Part shown: positions 13,202 through 21,435 of the stretch, in pieces
Position numbering within the stretch: position 1 is the first letter of the stretch
Layout of the letters: every line of letters starts with the position of its first letter
Source of the DNA: a virus
DNA length: 21,680 nt
IMG/VR virus record: IMGVR_UViG_3300035698_003746
Span: 1-21,680 of that record
Reading direction: 5' to 3' (one strand)
Position numbers and translations under genes: made by a program
Notes under the pieces: generated by a model
What the model was told of the DNA's origin: nothing
Database searches by the model: none
What the model saw: the letters and a program-made list of their open reading frames with translations, nothing else

Positions 13202-13651
13202 ATGGCTACCTGGCCCCTGAAAGCCGTTGCCATTCGCCATGTCAGACAAGTCACCGAGCAGGGCGAAGCCTTCATGCGCAAGATAGTAGGTGTGCAAGGA
13301 TCACCGTCCGATCGGTCTGCCCCTGGCGAGCCCCCACGCCGACAAAAGGGAACCTTGCAAGCCGGTGTGACTTCTCGCGTGTTCATCATGCCCAATCGCG
13401 TAGTAGGGGAAGTGTGGTCGGCCGCCGTCAAAAGGGGAAAGCCCTACCCGCTCTTCCTGGAGATGGGAGCATTCAAGGGCGGTAGGGCAAGGCCACACGT
13501 TCTGCCTACGTTGGAGTTCATGCGAGAGAGAGCGGTAAGGACTATGGGAGCTCCGCTCACTCACCAAGAGCTCGGATACCTTGCTGCGCCAATAAGAGCG
13601 TCGTGGCCGAATGCGGCTCGTGCTCTTCTCAAGATGAAGGTGAGGCTGTAG
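13202..13651 (+). CDS. HK97 gp10-like head-tail joining / tail completion protein, 149 aa
   Basis: Predicted neck protein that helps to join head and tail. It has the pattern of the HK97 gp10-like family: a helical N-terminus, a basic Pro-rich loop, a central strand region with Phe/Tyr/Glu residues (PYPLFLEMG, near residue 80), an RPHVLPTLE element, and a C-terminal basic helix. It lies in the expected order after the head closure gene and before the tail terminator. ATG 13202 is preceded by AGGAG at 13189-13193 inside the previous gene; a TTG six bases upstream is also in frame. The stop is followed directly by the next start. Confidence 0.72.
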   Translation: MATWPLKAVAIRHVRQVTEQGEAFMRKIVGVQGSPSDRSAPGEPPRRQKGTLQAGVTSRVFIMPNRVVGEVWSAAVKRGKPYPLFLEMGAFKGGRARPHVLPTLEFMRERAVRTMGAPLTHQELGYLAAPIRASWPNAARALLKMKVRL

Positions 13652-14041
13652 ATGGATGCTTTGATACAAGCCATCGCAACCACCTTCGATAACAACGCCA
13701 ATCTGGTAGCAGTGGCTACCGGGGGACTACATTTGTCAGAGGGTCCTACCGAGAGTACTGACCCATACATAGTCTTCTTGGTGACAGAGATTCCGTTTTG
13801 GGGCTTCAAGATAGACTACGAGCGATACCTAATAACCTTCGTGCTGGTGAGTAGCACCAGGGGCGCTGCCGAGATTATGTCCCTCTACACGAAACTCAAA
13901 GCGTGCTTCGATGAATCCGGTATGTCGGTGACTGGGTACATCAATATACGATTCTACAGAGTGACCTCTGGCCCCATCGAAAGGGTTGACGACAAGTGGA
14001 CCCTTTCGGTACAATACGAGTGCTACCTGGAGGAGACCTGA
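13652..14041 (+). CDS. Tail terminator-like protein (DUF3168 / gp17-like), 129 aa
   Basis: Predicted protein that caps the tail tube and joins it to the head. The sequence pattern fits the tail completion family: N-terminal helix with LIQAI and TTFDNNANLVA, then YIVFLVTE, a middle with alternating hydrophobic residues, and a final strand WTLSVQYECYLE. Position just before the tail tube genes supports this. The ATG directly follows the previous stop, and GGTGAGG about 12 bases upstream gives a moderate ribosome binding site, so coupling with the previous gene is likely. Family assignment rests mainly on order and length. Confidence 0.65.
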   Translation: MDALIQAIATTFDNNANLVAVATGGLHLSEGPTESTDPYIVFLVTEIPFWGFKIDYERYLITFVLVSSTRGAAEIMSLYTKLKACFDESGMSVTGYINIRFYRVTSGPIERVDDKWTLSVQYECYLEET

Positions 14042-14044
14042 TAA

Positions 14045-14581
14045 ATGGCTACGATTGCTGGATACAACGCAAAGGTTGTTTGGGCCGGTATGTACACGAG
14101 CCATGCCCACGCTTGGAGCATGGACGTTGTTGCCGATGCCCTCGATGACACTGCCTGGGAATACACTTCGTCGTCTTCAGGTGGGGCTCAAGGGAAGAAG
14201 GCTGGTTCTGGTGCTGATGGATGGAGGACACACAAAGCCGGTCTGTCCGGTTTCTCTGGCTCCTTCGAGTGCTACCAGGATTCGGCTCCAAGTGAGATAC
14301 CTGATGGGACTACTGCGAGGCTCTACTTGTACGTGGATTCCGGCACGTACTGGAGTGGCATCGCTATGGTCACTGGTATGCACCCGGCTGCTCCGATCGA
14401 CGGCCTGCAAACTGTGACGGTGGACTTCCAGGGAGCCTTCCACCTGAGCCAAGACTGGCACACCTCGACCACCACGTCGACTACGACCAGTACAAGCACA
14501 ACCACGTCTACTTCAACGACAACCTCAACGACAACCTCAACGTCTACTACAACGTCGACCACTACCAGCACGACTCCTTAG
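14045..14581 (+). CDS. Major tail tube protein, long paralog with Thr/Ser tail, 178 aa
   Basis: First of two homologous tail tube-type proteins. It shares with the next protein the N-terminal MAT-AG start, AWSMDVVAD, a GWRTHKAGL block (59-67), GFSGSFEC (69-76), and the C-terminal HPAAPIDGL...TVDF strand pair (113-128). These, with the position between terminator and chaperones, suggest the subunit of the tail tube. Residues 140-178 are only Thr and Ser apart from the last Pro and end in TSTTTSTTP, as in the 192-residue protein upstream. The start has GGAGGAG nine bases upstream. A mix of tailed and untailed tube subunits is the likely meaning; in SPP1 a similar mix comes from frameshifting. 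Confidence 0.75.
   Translation: MATIAGYNAKVVWAGMYTSHAHAWSMDVVADALDDTAWEYTSSSSGGAQGKKAGSGADGWRTHKAGLSGFSGSFECYQDSAPSEIPDGTTARLYLYVDSGTYWSGIAMVTGMHPAAPIDGLQTVTVDFQGAFHLSQDWHTSTTTSTTTSTSTTTSTSTTTSTTTSTSTTTSTTTSTTP
14462..14578 (+). repeat. Thr/Ser-coding low-complexity tract, second copy
   Basis: 117 bases of mixed Thr and Ser codons, coding the C-terminal tail of the first tail tube protein. Third positions vary (ACA, ACC, ACG, ACT; TCA, TCG, TCT; AGT, AGC), so the tract is kept at the protein level. It ends with codons for TSTTTSTTP and a TAG stop, as does the tract at 11117-11344. Confidence 0.85.
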
Positions 14582-14606
14582 CGTGCTCTACTGGAGGTAA
14601 GGACGC

Positions 14607-15008
14607 ATGGCTACCGTAGCAGGAAAAGATGCAGACATTACCGTCGCGGACTACGACGCCAACTGCCACGCTTGGTCGTTGGATATTGTAGCCGATCCCC
14701 TGGAAGACACCAACTGGGATGACTCCGGTGTGGGCCAGGCACAGGAGGGATGGCGGACGAACAAGGCGGGGCTGAAGGGCTTCTCCGGTTCGTTTGAATG
14801 CCGGGCAGACAGTGTTCCGGCCACCAGCTTGCTACCGGGGACAGACGTTGCGACGGCCAAGTTCTACGTGGACGTTGCGACCACCTTCGGGTACTCCGGT
14901 TCTATCATCATTACTGCGGTTCATCCGGGCGCTACCATCGACGGCCTGGAGACCCTCACCGTGGATTTCGTCGGTGATGGTGCTTTGTCCGTTGGCGACA
15001 TCAGCTAA
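14607..15008 (+). CDS. Major tail tube protein, short paralog, 133 aa
   Basis: Homologous to the previous protein over its length: AWSLDIVAD, GWRTNKAGL, GFSGSFEC, HPGATIDGL and TVDF blocks occur in the same order, while the region between VAD and GWRT is shorter. It stops after the last strand and lacks the Thr/Ser tail. The start is supported by GGAGG nine bases upstream. A strong terminator follows at 15026-15051, as after the capsid gene, suggesting the two tube genes are highly expressed. Which paralog is the main subunit cannot be told from sequence; a normal tail has one. Confidence 0.75.
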   Translation: MATVAGKDADITVADYDANCHAWSLDIVADPLEDTNWDDSGVGQAQEGWRTNKAGLKGFSGSFECRADSVPATSLLPGTDVATAKFYVDVATTFGYSGSIIITAVHPGATIDGLETLTVDFVGDGALSVGDIS

Positions 15009-15025
15009 ATGAAGTAAGATGAGGT

Positions 15026-15051
15026 GGGGAGGCGTCTCCCCTCTTCTTCTT
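15026..15051 (+). terminator. Rho-independent terminator after the tail tube genes
   Basis: GGGGAG (15026-15031), a 4-base loop GCGT and CTCCCC (15036-15041) form a perfect stem, followed by the T-rich TCTTCTTCTT (15042-15051). It begins 18 bases after the stop of the tube gene. Partial read-through would supply the tail chaperone and tape measure genes downstream. Confidence 0.75.
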
Positions 15052-15081
15052 GCTCGTCTCCGATAAAGGAAGGGTAGTCAG

Positions 15082-15579
15082 ATGGCACAGGGTCTCGACG
15101 TGATACTCGGGACGGACGCAGTCACCGTCAAGCTGAATGGCAAGGAGTACTCCGCCACTCCTTTGACACTTGACGACTTCGGTAGGTTCCGCTCTTGGGT
15201 CAAGCGGCAGAGATTAGAAACCTTCATGGCTGCCCCTGGAAGTGGAAAACTTTCGCCCTCGCAGTTTGGGGCTGTTGTGACCGGCGTTCTTTCGGCAGGA
15301 CCTACCAGCGATGGAGAATCGGTTTCTGACGATGTGTTGGCAGAGATGGGCACCGAAGAAGGCCAGCAGTATCTCCTCTTCCTGAGCTTGAAGAAGAGGC
15401 ACCCGGAACTGAAGATGTCCGACTTGGAGTTGAGCTTCAGCGACATGACCAATCTGATCCAGGTTGTCTCCAGGATTTCCGGCCTTACTTCCGAGGCTGG
15501 AGAAGGGGAAGAGAGCAACGATAACCCTACGCCAGGCTCACCGCCAAGGAGCGACGACTCTGCTCCTACGACTTCATGA
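15082..15579 (+). CDS. Tail assembly chaperone, first part (gpG-like), 165 aa
   Basis: Predicted chaperone that coats the tape measure during tail assembly. Its place before the tape measure gene and the overlap with a second short open frame match lambda gpG/gpT-like pairs. The N-terminal half has a beta strand pair (VTVKLNGKEYSATPLT), the middle has helices (LLFLSLKKRHPELKMSDLE), and the C-terminus is an acidic Ser/Asp/Pro-rich linker. The binding site AAGGAAGGG lies 8-12 bases upstream of the ATG. The last 55 bases contain a second open frame whose product resembles the N-terminal part of a downstream chaperone. Confidence 0.72.
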   Translation: MAQGLDVILGTDAVTVKLNGKEYSATPLTLDDFGRFRSWVKRQRLETFMAAPGSGKLSPSQFGAVVTGVLSAGPTSDGESVSDDVLAEMGTEEGQQYLLFLSLKKRHPELKMSDLELSFSDMTNLIQVVSRISGLTSEAGEGEESNDNPTPGSPPRSDDSAPTTS

Positions 15580-15794
15580 TACCTCTGGTCTGCTACTTCT
15601 ACGGCATGTCGTTGGACCAGGTAGGGAAGTTGACAATCCCTCAGTTCGACACGCTGCTTAGTCAGATCACTCAGATACGGCGCTTGTTCGAGGGAGAAGG
15701 TGAAGGGAAAGAAAGCTCTGCTCGACACGCTCCCGTAGACTGGGGACTGATTCGTAGAAGCGCCATGCTCAATAAGGCGAGAGGAATAGGCTGA
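15576..15794 (+). CDS. Tail assembly chaperone, second part (gpT-like), 72 aa
   Basis: The frame is shifted -1 relative to the previous gene and continues to the tape measure start. The protein has the pattern of chaperone extensions (YFYGMS, LDQVGKLTIPQFDTLLSQI). It could be translated in two ways. Either it starts at ATG 15576 (ATGA overlap with the previous stop), or the ribosome shifts frame between about 15525 and 15576 and makes a fused protein of about 237 residues. In this frame, before ATG 15576, the triplets from 15525 encode a sequence that looks like real protein (RLTAKERRL). No classic slippery heptamer is visible there; AAGGAG (15546-15551) is 24 bases before the ATG, too far for normal initiation. 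Confidence 0.6.
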   Translation: MIPLVCYFYGMSLDQVGKLTIPQFDTLLSQITQIRRLFEGEGEGKESSARHAPVDWGLIRRSAMLNKARGIG

Positions 15795-18700
15795 TGCCGG
15801 AGGGGTACACTCAGCAAGTATTCCGGGCTGTCTACGAGACCAGTCTCAAGGGTCGTGCTGACGTTATCAAGGGTCTCGGGGACATACGCAAGGGCTTGCA
15901 AGCCACGGGTAAGCCCTTGCCGGGCGGTGTTGGTAGACAGCTTGATCTTGTCAGAAAGTCTACTGCGACCCTTCAGAGGCAGCAAGTTGGTCTTGTCAAC
16001 TCCTTGCAGGCTTCAGCCGTTGCCCTCGAAACGAAGAAAAAGGCTGCTACTACTGCTGCTAAGTCTCTCAAGAGCGTTGGCATTTCCCTTCGGTCTGTAA
16101 CGGCTGACGAAAGACGAGCGAAGGACATCACCCGCAGTGCTACCGACGTTCTTCGTCAACACACCAACACCCTCGGTCTACTCAAGTGGCAGCTTTCCGC
16201 CGTAAGCAAGGCAGAGAAAGACTCAGGGAATAAGAAGAGGAATCTTGCTTCTGCCACCAAGCTGTACACCGATCGAGTCAAGGTAGCCAAGACAGACCTC
16301 GCCAACGCACGCACCATACAACTGGCTGCAACCAGAGCTGTTGAAGGCCAGAAGACGGCAGTCAACAAAGCTACCGGCACGCTAAAGGGATTCCAGACCC
16401 AACAGAGGAATCTCAACGGCTCGATCAATACCACCACAAAGGCGTTGAAACAGAACGCATCCCAACAAGCAGCACTTGCAGAAGAGGGCGTAAAGCTCGC
16501 CAATACGCAAAAGTTGCTCAAGGGACTCATGCTCGCGTTGGCAGCAGCGGCCGTCCTGGCCTTTCTGGCATTTGGGGCCTCGGCGGCCAAGTTCGAGTAT
16601 GCGATGGCAGAGGTTGCCACCATTGTTGAGAGTCGGGCTCTGCCTTCAATGGACAGGCTCTCCAGCCAAGTTCTCACTGTGTCCGCTAACTACGGCCTGG
16701 CAGCGGCAGACACGGCAAAGGCCCTATATCACATCTTGTCGGCTCAGATCGACGTAGCGGAAGCCTCAGAGGTCTTAGAAGTCTCAGCTATGGCGGCTCG
16801 TGCTGGATTTACGGACCTGGCCACCACAGCCGATGCTACCACCACCATCCTGAAGTCATTTCCTGATAGTGTCCGTGACGCGCAGCACGCATCCGACTTG
16901 CTGTTTTTGACGGTGCGAAAGGGCAAGATCGAGTTCCAACAGCTTGCTGCTCATATCGGCCGCGTCTCCACTATGGCTGCCCAAGCCGGAATGTCCTTCG
17001 AGGAGCTTTCCGCAGTCATAGCCGTTCTGACCGGCGCTGGTATGCGAGCGGGCATTACCATGACCAGTGTAGGCGCTATCTTGAGGGACTTCTTGAGGCC
17101 GTCTCTCGATGCTCAGGTCTTGGCTTGGGGTGACTTTGGCGTCCGGTTGAACCAGGTATCGCTGGAAGCCAACGGTCTTATCAAGTTGTTGTCGGACCTC
17201 ACAGATGCCAACATGCAACAACTCGCTGTGATGTTCCCTCAGATTCGAGGCTATCGTGCTTTGGCTGCCTTGAAGGCCAGGTTGGGAGAAGCTACCAAGA
17301 CTTTGGCCTACATGCAAGACTCCGAGGGAGCTACTGCGGAGGCGTTGGCCAGAGTACAGAACACCGTCGTCTTCTCCATTACCAAGCTGGCCTCGACTAT
17401 GAAGGCCCTGTTCATCAGGATAGGACAGACTACTGGCGCTCTCTCTTTTCTCAAGGCGGTCTTTACTACGCTTGCGGGTGCTCTCGGTGCGGTGGACAAA
17501 GCCTTTACCGCAATATCTAAGAATCCTGTCTTGTCTTTTGCGGTGAAGTTCACAGTCCAAACTCTTCTGCTCGCAATGGTGCTTCCAAAGGTAGCTATTG
17601 CATTGAAGGCTGTCTCGGTTGCTTTGCTTTGGGTGCAAGGCGCCCTAATAGGTGTTCAATCTGTTGCGGCTCCGTGGCTTCTTGCGGCCGCTGCGTTGGT
17701 AGGAATAATCTATGCCCTGTCTGCTGCTTACAAGAAACTGGCTACGTCTCATGTCGAGGCTGCGGAGGCACACCTCAGTTCGGTGGCGGCCGCATCACAG
17801 GCTCGTGAGGAAGAGATTCGCCAGGTAGAGTTGGCAATCCGTAAGTACGAAGAGCTGACCATGGCTAAAGGTGAGGGTAAGGCAACTGACGCCGCTGTTA
17901 CAGTTGCCGAGGGCAAGGCCATCACAATAGGAGCAGCGGCAGGGATTGATGTTACTGGGGACCCCAAGAAGAACAGAGAAGCTGTCAGCAAAGCTCAGAT
18001 CGCTGCTTTGTCAGATAGGAAGAAGGCCGTCTTGGGGGTAGTCGCTGCACTCATAGAAGAGCAAGATGCCATTGACAAGCTCAATATTGGAACCGTGTCT
18101 AAACACGGCGGACTCACCATGTTGTCAAAAGAGGAGAACGAGGCAGAGAAGAAGAGGCGCAAGGCCAGGGTGCAACTAGCGAAGGAAGCACAGCTTGCAG
18201 AAGCAGCAGCTTTGAGCGATCAGATACACACATTGCGGGGTATGAAGGAAGGCGACACGGGGCTTGTCACTGACGTAGTTGCTGAAGAGCGTACCAACAG
18301 GGCGATGCAAACCCGCAAGGACTTGATGGCCGGTATTATTGACCTGGCTACTGACAAAGACGTTGTTGAAGTTTGGAAGAAGGTCGAGGGACTGCAAGCA
18401 ACTCAGCTTGGTATGCAGGCCAAGGTCTATGACTTGTTGGGCAAGCAAGGCGACAAGGCGGCGGGTGCAAATGCGTTGCGAGTGACCGCCGAAGTCAAGT
18501 TTCTCAATGCTCGTAAAAGTGCGTTGGAAATAGGCACGCAGCTACGGCATCTTGGGATGGCCTATCTTGATATTCAGAATCAGTTGATAGCCTTGGAGCA
18601 AAAGCAGTATGACTTGATAAAGGCTAATGCTGGTGCTATCAGCGAGCAACTCGCTTTGAAGAAAGAGTATAGCAATCTGATTGAAGCTACGGCTACCAAG

Positions 18701-19603
18701 ATGGAGGCAGCACAACTGAAGCTGTCTGTTCTTCAGTGGGTGTCTGGCAAACTCTATCAAGGCAGTTACTCTGTTGAGAAAGAGACCCTTGCCGTCGGCA
18801 TCAAGATCAACGAGTTGGAGAGGACTAAGGTCGACTTGTTGAGGCGTGCTGCCGAAGCCAGGGAGAAAAGCCTGTCTACGTTGGATAGGGACGAGGCTAC
18901 TCGTCTTAGCCAGGTGGCAGATAGCCTTGAAGCAATAGCTAATACGGCTGGCGATGCTGCCGCAGAGGTAGGGCGCTTGACTCCTCAGTTGATCGCAGTA
19001 GCAGAGATTCGCGAGAAACTTGCCAAGCTGGAAGCCGAGCATTCTAAGAAGTCAACCGTGCGTGGTTTGATGTCTGGCTTGTTGGACCTCGATCAGAAGA
19101 TTGTAACCGAGCGAATGAAGGCCGCCGGGTTCTCGAAGAAGGAGTTGGAGTACGTCAAGCAGATGTTCGCTTGGAAGAAGAAGATTGCAGCCGCCAACAG
19201 GCAGATCGCCGAGCAGAGAGAAGCTATTGCCAAGGCTGAGAAGAAACTGCTTTTGGAGCAGCACGAGGGCGGCCGCCTTCTAATCCAAGACGCTATTGCG
19301 AGACGCCAAGAGACCATCAAGTCCCTTGAGACGTGGAGAGACATTCCACCTGTCATAGACTCTATGGTAAAGAAGTTGACTGAGGCTACCGAGCGTCTGG
19401 CCAGCTTCCGAGAGATAGCTGGTATGAAGCGAGGAATGCAAGGCCCAGGAGCAGTCATTACGTTGAAGCGTACTGGGCAACGCGACCCTGAAGAGAGAAC
19501 AGCAGTAGCAACGGAGAAAGCCTTGCCTAAGTTCGATGCCTTCGTCGATGCAGTGAAGGAGAACACCCAGGCCATCCGAGAGATCAACATGGGATTGGAA
19601 TAA
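15794..19603 (+). CDS. Tail tape measure protein, 1269 aa
   Basis: Sets tail length and is ejected with the DNA. The N-terminal 240 residues are charged, helical and probably coiled-coil, followed by a hydrophobic segment (about 240-262) and the TP901-type tape measure core (about 265-470) with FEYAMAEVATIVE, LYHILSAQIDVAEASEVLE, AGFTDLATTADAT and an AAHIGRVSTMAAQAGMSFEEL element. A second hydrophobic block follows (about 580-646). The rest is long helical Lys/Glu/Ala coiled coil. No lysozyme or peptidase domain is seen. At about 1.5 angstrom per residue the tail would be near 190 nm long. The ATG overlaps the upstream stop by one base and has GAGG about nine bases upstream. Confidence 0.92.
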   Translation: MPEGYTQQVFRAVYETSLKGRADVIKGLGDIRKGLQATGKPLPGGVGRQLDLVRKSTATLQRQQVGLVNSLQASAVALETKKKAATTAAKSLKSVGISLRSVTADERRAKDITRSATDVLRQHTNTLGLLKWQLSAVSKAEKDSGNKKRNLASATKLYTDRVKVAKTDLANARTIQLAATRAVEGQKTAVNKATGTLKGFQTQQRNLNGSINTTTKALKQNASQQAALAEEGVKLANTQKLLKGLMLALAAAAVLAFLAFGASAAKFEYAMAEVATIVESRALPSMDRLSSQVLTVSANYGLAAADTAKALYHILSAQIDVAEASEVLEVSAMAARAGFTDLATTADATTTILKSFPDSVRDAQHASDLLFLTVRKGKIEFQQLAAHIGRVSTMAAQAGMSFEELSAVIAVLTGAGMRAGITMTSVGAILRDFLRPSLDAQVLAWGDFGVRLNQVSLEANGLIKLLSDLTDANMQQLAVMFPQIRGYRALAALKARLGEATKTLAYMQDSEGATAEALARVQNTVVFSITKLASTMKALFIRIGQTTGALSFLKAVFTTLAGALGAVDKAFTAISKNPVLSFAVKFTVQTLLLAMVLPKVAIALKAVSVALLWVQGALIGVQSVAAPWLLAAAALVGIIYALSAAYKKLATSHVEAAEAHLSSVAAASQAREEEIRQVELAIRKYEELTMAKGEGKATDAAVTVAEGKAITIGAAAGIDVTGDPKKNREAVSKAQIAALSDRKKAVLGVVAALIEEQDAIDKLNIGTVSKHGGLTMLSKEENEAEKKRRKARVQLAKEAQLAEAAALSDQIHTLRGMKEGDTGLVTDVVAEERTNRAMQTRKDLMAGIIDLATDKDVVEVWKKVEGLQATQLGMQAKVYDLLGKQGDKAAGANALRVTAEVKFLNARKSALEIGTQLRHLGMAYLDIQNQLIALEQKQYDLIKANAGAISEQLALKKEYSNLIEATATKMEAAQLKLSVLQWVSGKLYQGSYSVEKETLAVGIKINELERTKVDLLRRAAEAREKSLSTLDRDEATRLSQVADSLEAIANTAGDAAAEVGRLTPQLIAVAEIREKLAKLEAEHSKKSTVRGLMSGLLDLDQKIVTERMKAAGFSKKELEYVKQMFAWKKKIAAANRQIAEQREAIAKAEKKLLLEQHEGGRLLIQDAIARRQETIKSLETWRDIPPVIDSMVKKLTEATERLASFREIAGMKRGMQGPGAVITLKRTGQRDPEERTAVATEKALPKFDAFVDAVKENTQAIREINMGLE

Positions 19604-19609
19604 CGCACT

Positions 19610-20575
19610 ATGGCTATGACGGTTGTGAAAGACATACATGAGAACTACAGTTACCGGCACGAGCGTGATGCCTCGTTTGTGACCTTGTGTTACACAGTAG
19701 AAGGCACTGAGGTAAACGTCTCGGATGGCGCTGCTTATGCCCTGGACGAAGTAGCAACCAATCACGCGCCTATGACCGTCACACCGGAGGGTAGCGTTCG
19801 CGTTCTCAAACGTAAGGTCAAGAGTACGAAGCGTATTGGCCCTGAGATGGTCAAGGTGTACGTTGACTACGAATGGCAAAGGGACGGCTCTCACGATGAT
19901 ACAGGCCCCGAAGAAGAAGTCGATCGCGGCAACCTGTATAATGTCCCGTTCAACGAGAAGATGTCTATGGTAGGGGAAGAGGAGCAGATATTCTTCGAGG
20001 TGGATGCAAATGGTAATATGACAGGCCGACCTATAGGAGTAACTGGAGAAGGCTACTCAATCTATGTGCCGCGTATCACTTGGAGCTTCGATGTTATTGT
20101 GCGGCCGGACTATAGGTTCTGGACCTATATAGACAAGTACAACACAAGCACTTTCCCTGCTACTGGCTCCGGTCAGTACAAGAGACCGTTCTACTTCGGC
20201 GCTGGTACTCTTCTGTATCTTGGCGCTGAGAGCCGCATGGCGAAGAGAGAGGAGATAGACGACGCAAGTGGTAATCCCTACACCTGGGCATGGCTGTTCA
20301 ACTTCAAGTTCTTGTTCAATCCAGACGGATGGCAGTTCTACAAGTGGTTCATAGAGGACTCGATTGACCCAACCGAAGCTGGTGCTAATCCGCTCACCCT
20401 CTATTATCGAAATCCGTTTGACAGTTTCAACGAGAATGAGGTACAGTACGATCAGCACATGCGAGTCAAGTTGTATCAAAAGGTAGGCGGTCAGCCTCAG
20501 CTCTATTTCTCGTCCAAAGTTAGAACGGGCGCCAACTTCTCCGACTGGGGTTTCAACTGGACCCACGGCCTGTAA
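19610..20575 (+). CDS. Tail tip or baseplate protein, unknown family, 321 aa
   Basis: I do not recognise the family. It lies directly after the tape measure, where siphoviruses have the distal tail protein. The N-terminal 70 residues (ENYSYRHERDA, VEGTEVNVSD) and middle are beta-rich with many aromatic residues in the second half (YIDKYN, AWLFNFKFLFNPDGWQFYKWF), as in virion structural proteins. No catalytic motif, signal peptide or membrane segment is visible. ATG 19610 lacks a strong binding site (only a weak GGATTGG); ATG 19616 in the same frame is the alternative. It may be a distal tail or hub protein by position. Confidence 0.55.
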   Translation: MAMTVVKDIHENYSYRHERDASFVTLCYTVEGTEVNVSDGAAYALDEVATNHAPMTVTPEGSVRVLKRKVKSTKRIGPEMVKVYVDYEWQRDGSHDDTGPEEEVDRGNLYNVPFNEKMSMVGEEEQIFFEVDANGNMTGRPIGVTGEGYSIYVPRITWSFDVIVRPDYRFWTYIDKYNTSTFPATGSGQYKRPFYFGAGTLLYLGAESRMAKREEIDDASGNPYTWAWLFNFKFLFNPDGWQFYKWFIEDSIDPTEAGANPLTLYYRNPFDSFNENEVQYDQHMRVKLYQKVGGQPQLYFSSKVRTGANFSDWGFNWTHGL

Positions 20576-20592
20576 GAGGATAGAAGCAAACG

Positions 20593-21417
20593 ATGGGCCT
20601 CATACCTACCAAGAGTCCTGGAGATCGACTGAAGGCAGACGAGGTCAACACCTTGTCTACCTCTGCTCAAAGCATAGCTAATCTTCGCGCTGGCCCAAGC
20701 ATACGCATACGGAATGTCACCAACCCCATCTTGAAGGCCCGCTTTCCTTTCGTAGAACGGCAAGACGCTCCAGAGTTCATAGACGGTCTGGCTTTTGTTG
20801 CGGGCAAGGGTACTCCTAATATACCCGCCATCGGCTATGTGCCAAAGTTTGCTGTTGCTCTTGTCATGAGTATGTCTGGTACTAATCCTACATTCGAGCG
20901 CCCATCGCAATCTGGATTTGCTGCCATAGCCATTGCCCATACTAAGTTGTCCGATCCCGAGGGAGGGTGGGCGCGTTTCAGCGGGGTGGGACTTGTTGCG
21001 TATAACCAGAAGGCCAACTCTGCTGGCTATACCGATGGCATAGGGGCCGGGAATCGACTTGGTTGTAGAAAGAACTCATGGTTTGCTCAGTGGGATTCGC
21101 TTGGCCCACTTCATGTGATAGGACCTTACCACTCGGGTGCGGCAAGAAGCACAATGGAGGAGGGCCTGCTTACTGCCGCTGGATGGTTCGAGATATATCC
21201 CGACGACGACAACCACTACATGCGTCTCTCCATTGTGCGTATTGGGTCTATGGATCGCGGAGGTTGCATAGTTGTTGGAGACGCGATGATGCCAGGAGGC
21301 AGTGGCAATAGGCAACCGTGTTATGTACTGGTCTTTGAGAACGAAAGTTGGAACGTAGGGACCTACCGGCATGGGACCCGCGCTACAGGGGTTATACGAC
21401 TAAGCAAAAGTTCTTGA
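20593..21417 (+). CDS. Tail tip-associated protein, unknown family, 274 aa
   Basis: No clear homology was recognised. The N-terminal part (SPGDRLKADEVNTL and SAQSIANLRAGPSIRI) resembles the N-terminal segment of phage baseplate or fibre-associated proteins. The rest is Gly/Ser-rich with alternating hydrophobic residues and a few Cys, suggesting a beta-rich surface protein; there is a PGGSG loop in the last quarter. The start has AGAGGA 12 bases upstream and follows the previous gene by 17 bases. A receptor-binding or accessory tail role is a reasonable guess. Confidence 0.5.
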   Translation: MGLIPTKSPGDRLKADEVNTLSTSAQSIANLRAGPSIRIRNVTNPILKARFPFVERQDAPEFIDGLAFVAGKGTPNIPAIGYVPKFAVALVMSMSGTNPTFERPSQSGFAAIAIAHTKLSDPEGGWARFSGVGLVAYNQKANSAGYTDGIGAGNRLGCRKNSWFAQWDSLGPLHVIGPYHSGAARSTMEEGLLTAAGWFEIYPDDDNHYMRLSIVRIGSMDRGGCIVVGDAMMPGGSGNRQPCYVLVFENESWNVGTYRHGTRATGVIRLSKSS

Positions 21418-21435
21418 TCTCGGGAACAACAAGGC

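Noticed and set aside
16856-17638. Minus-strand open frame of 260 codons inside the tape measure gene
   Set aside because: It is a shadow of a strongly supported plus-strand gene, with a Ser/Arg/Gln-rich composition and no motifs.
19936-19943. TATAAT-like element inside the tail-tip gene
   Set aside because: No -35 partner, and it lies in the middle of a coding region without a gene start behind it.
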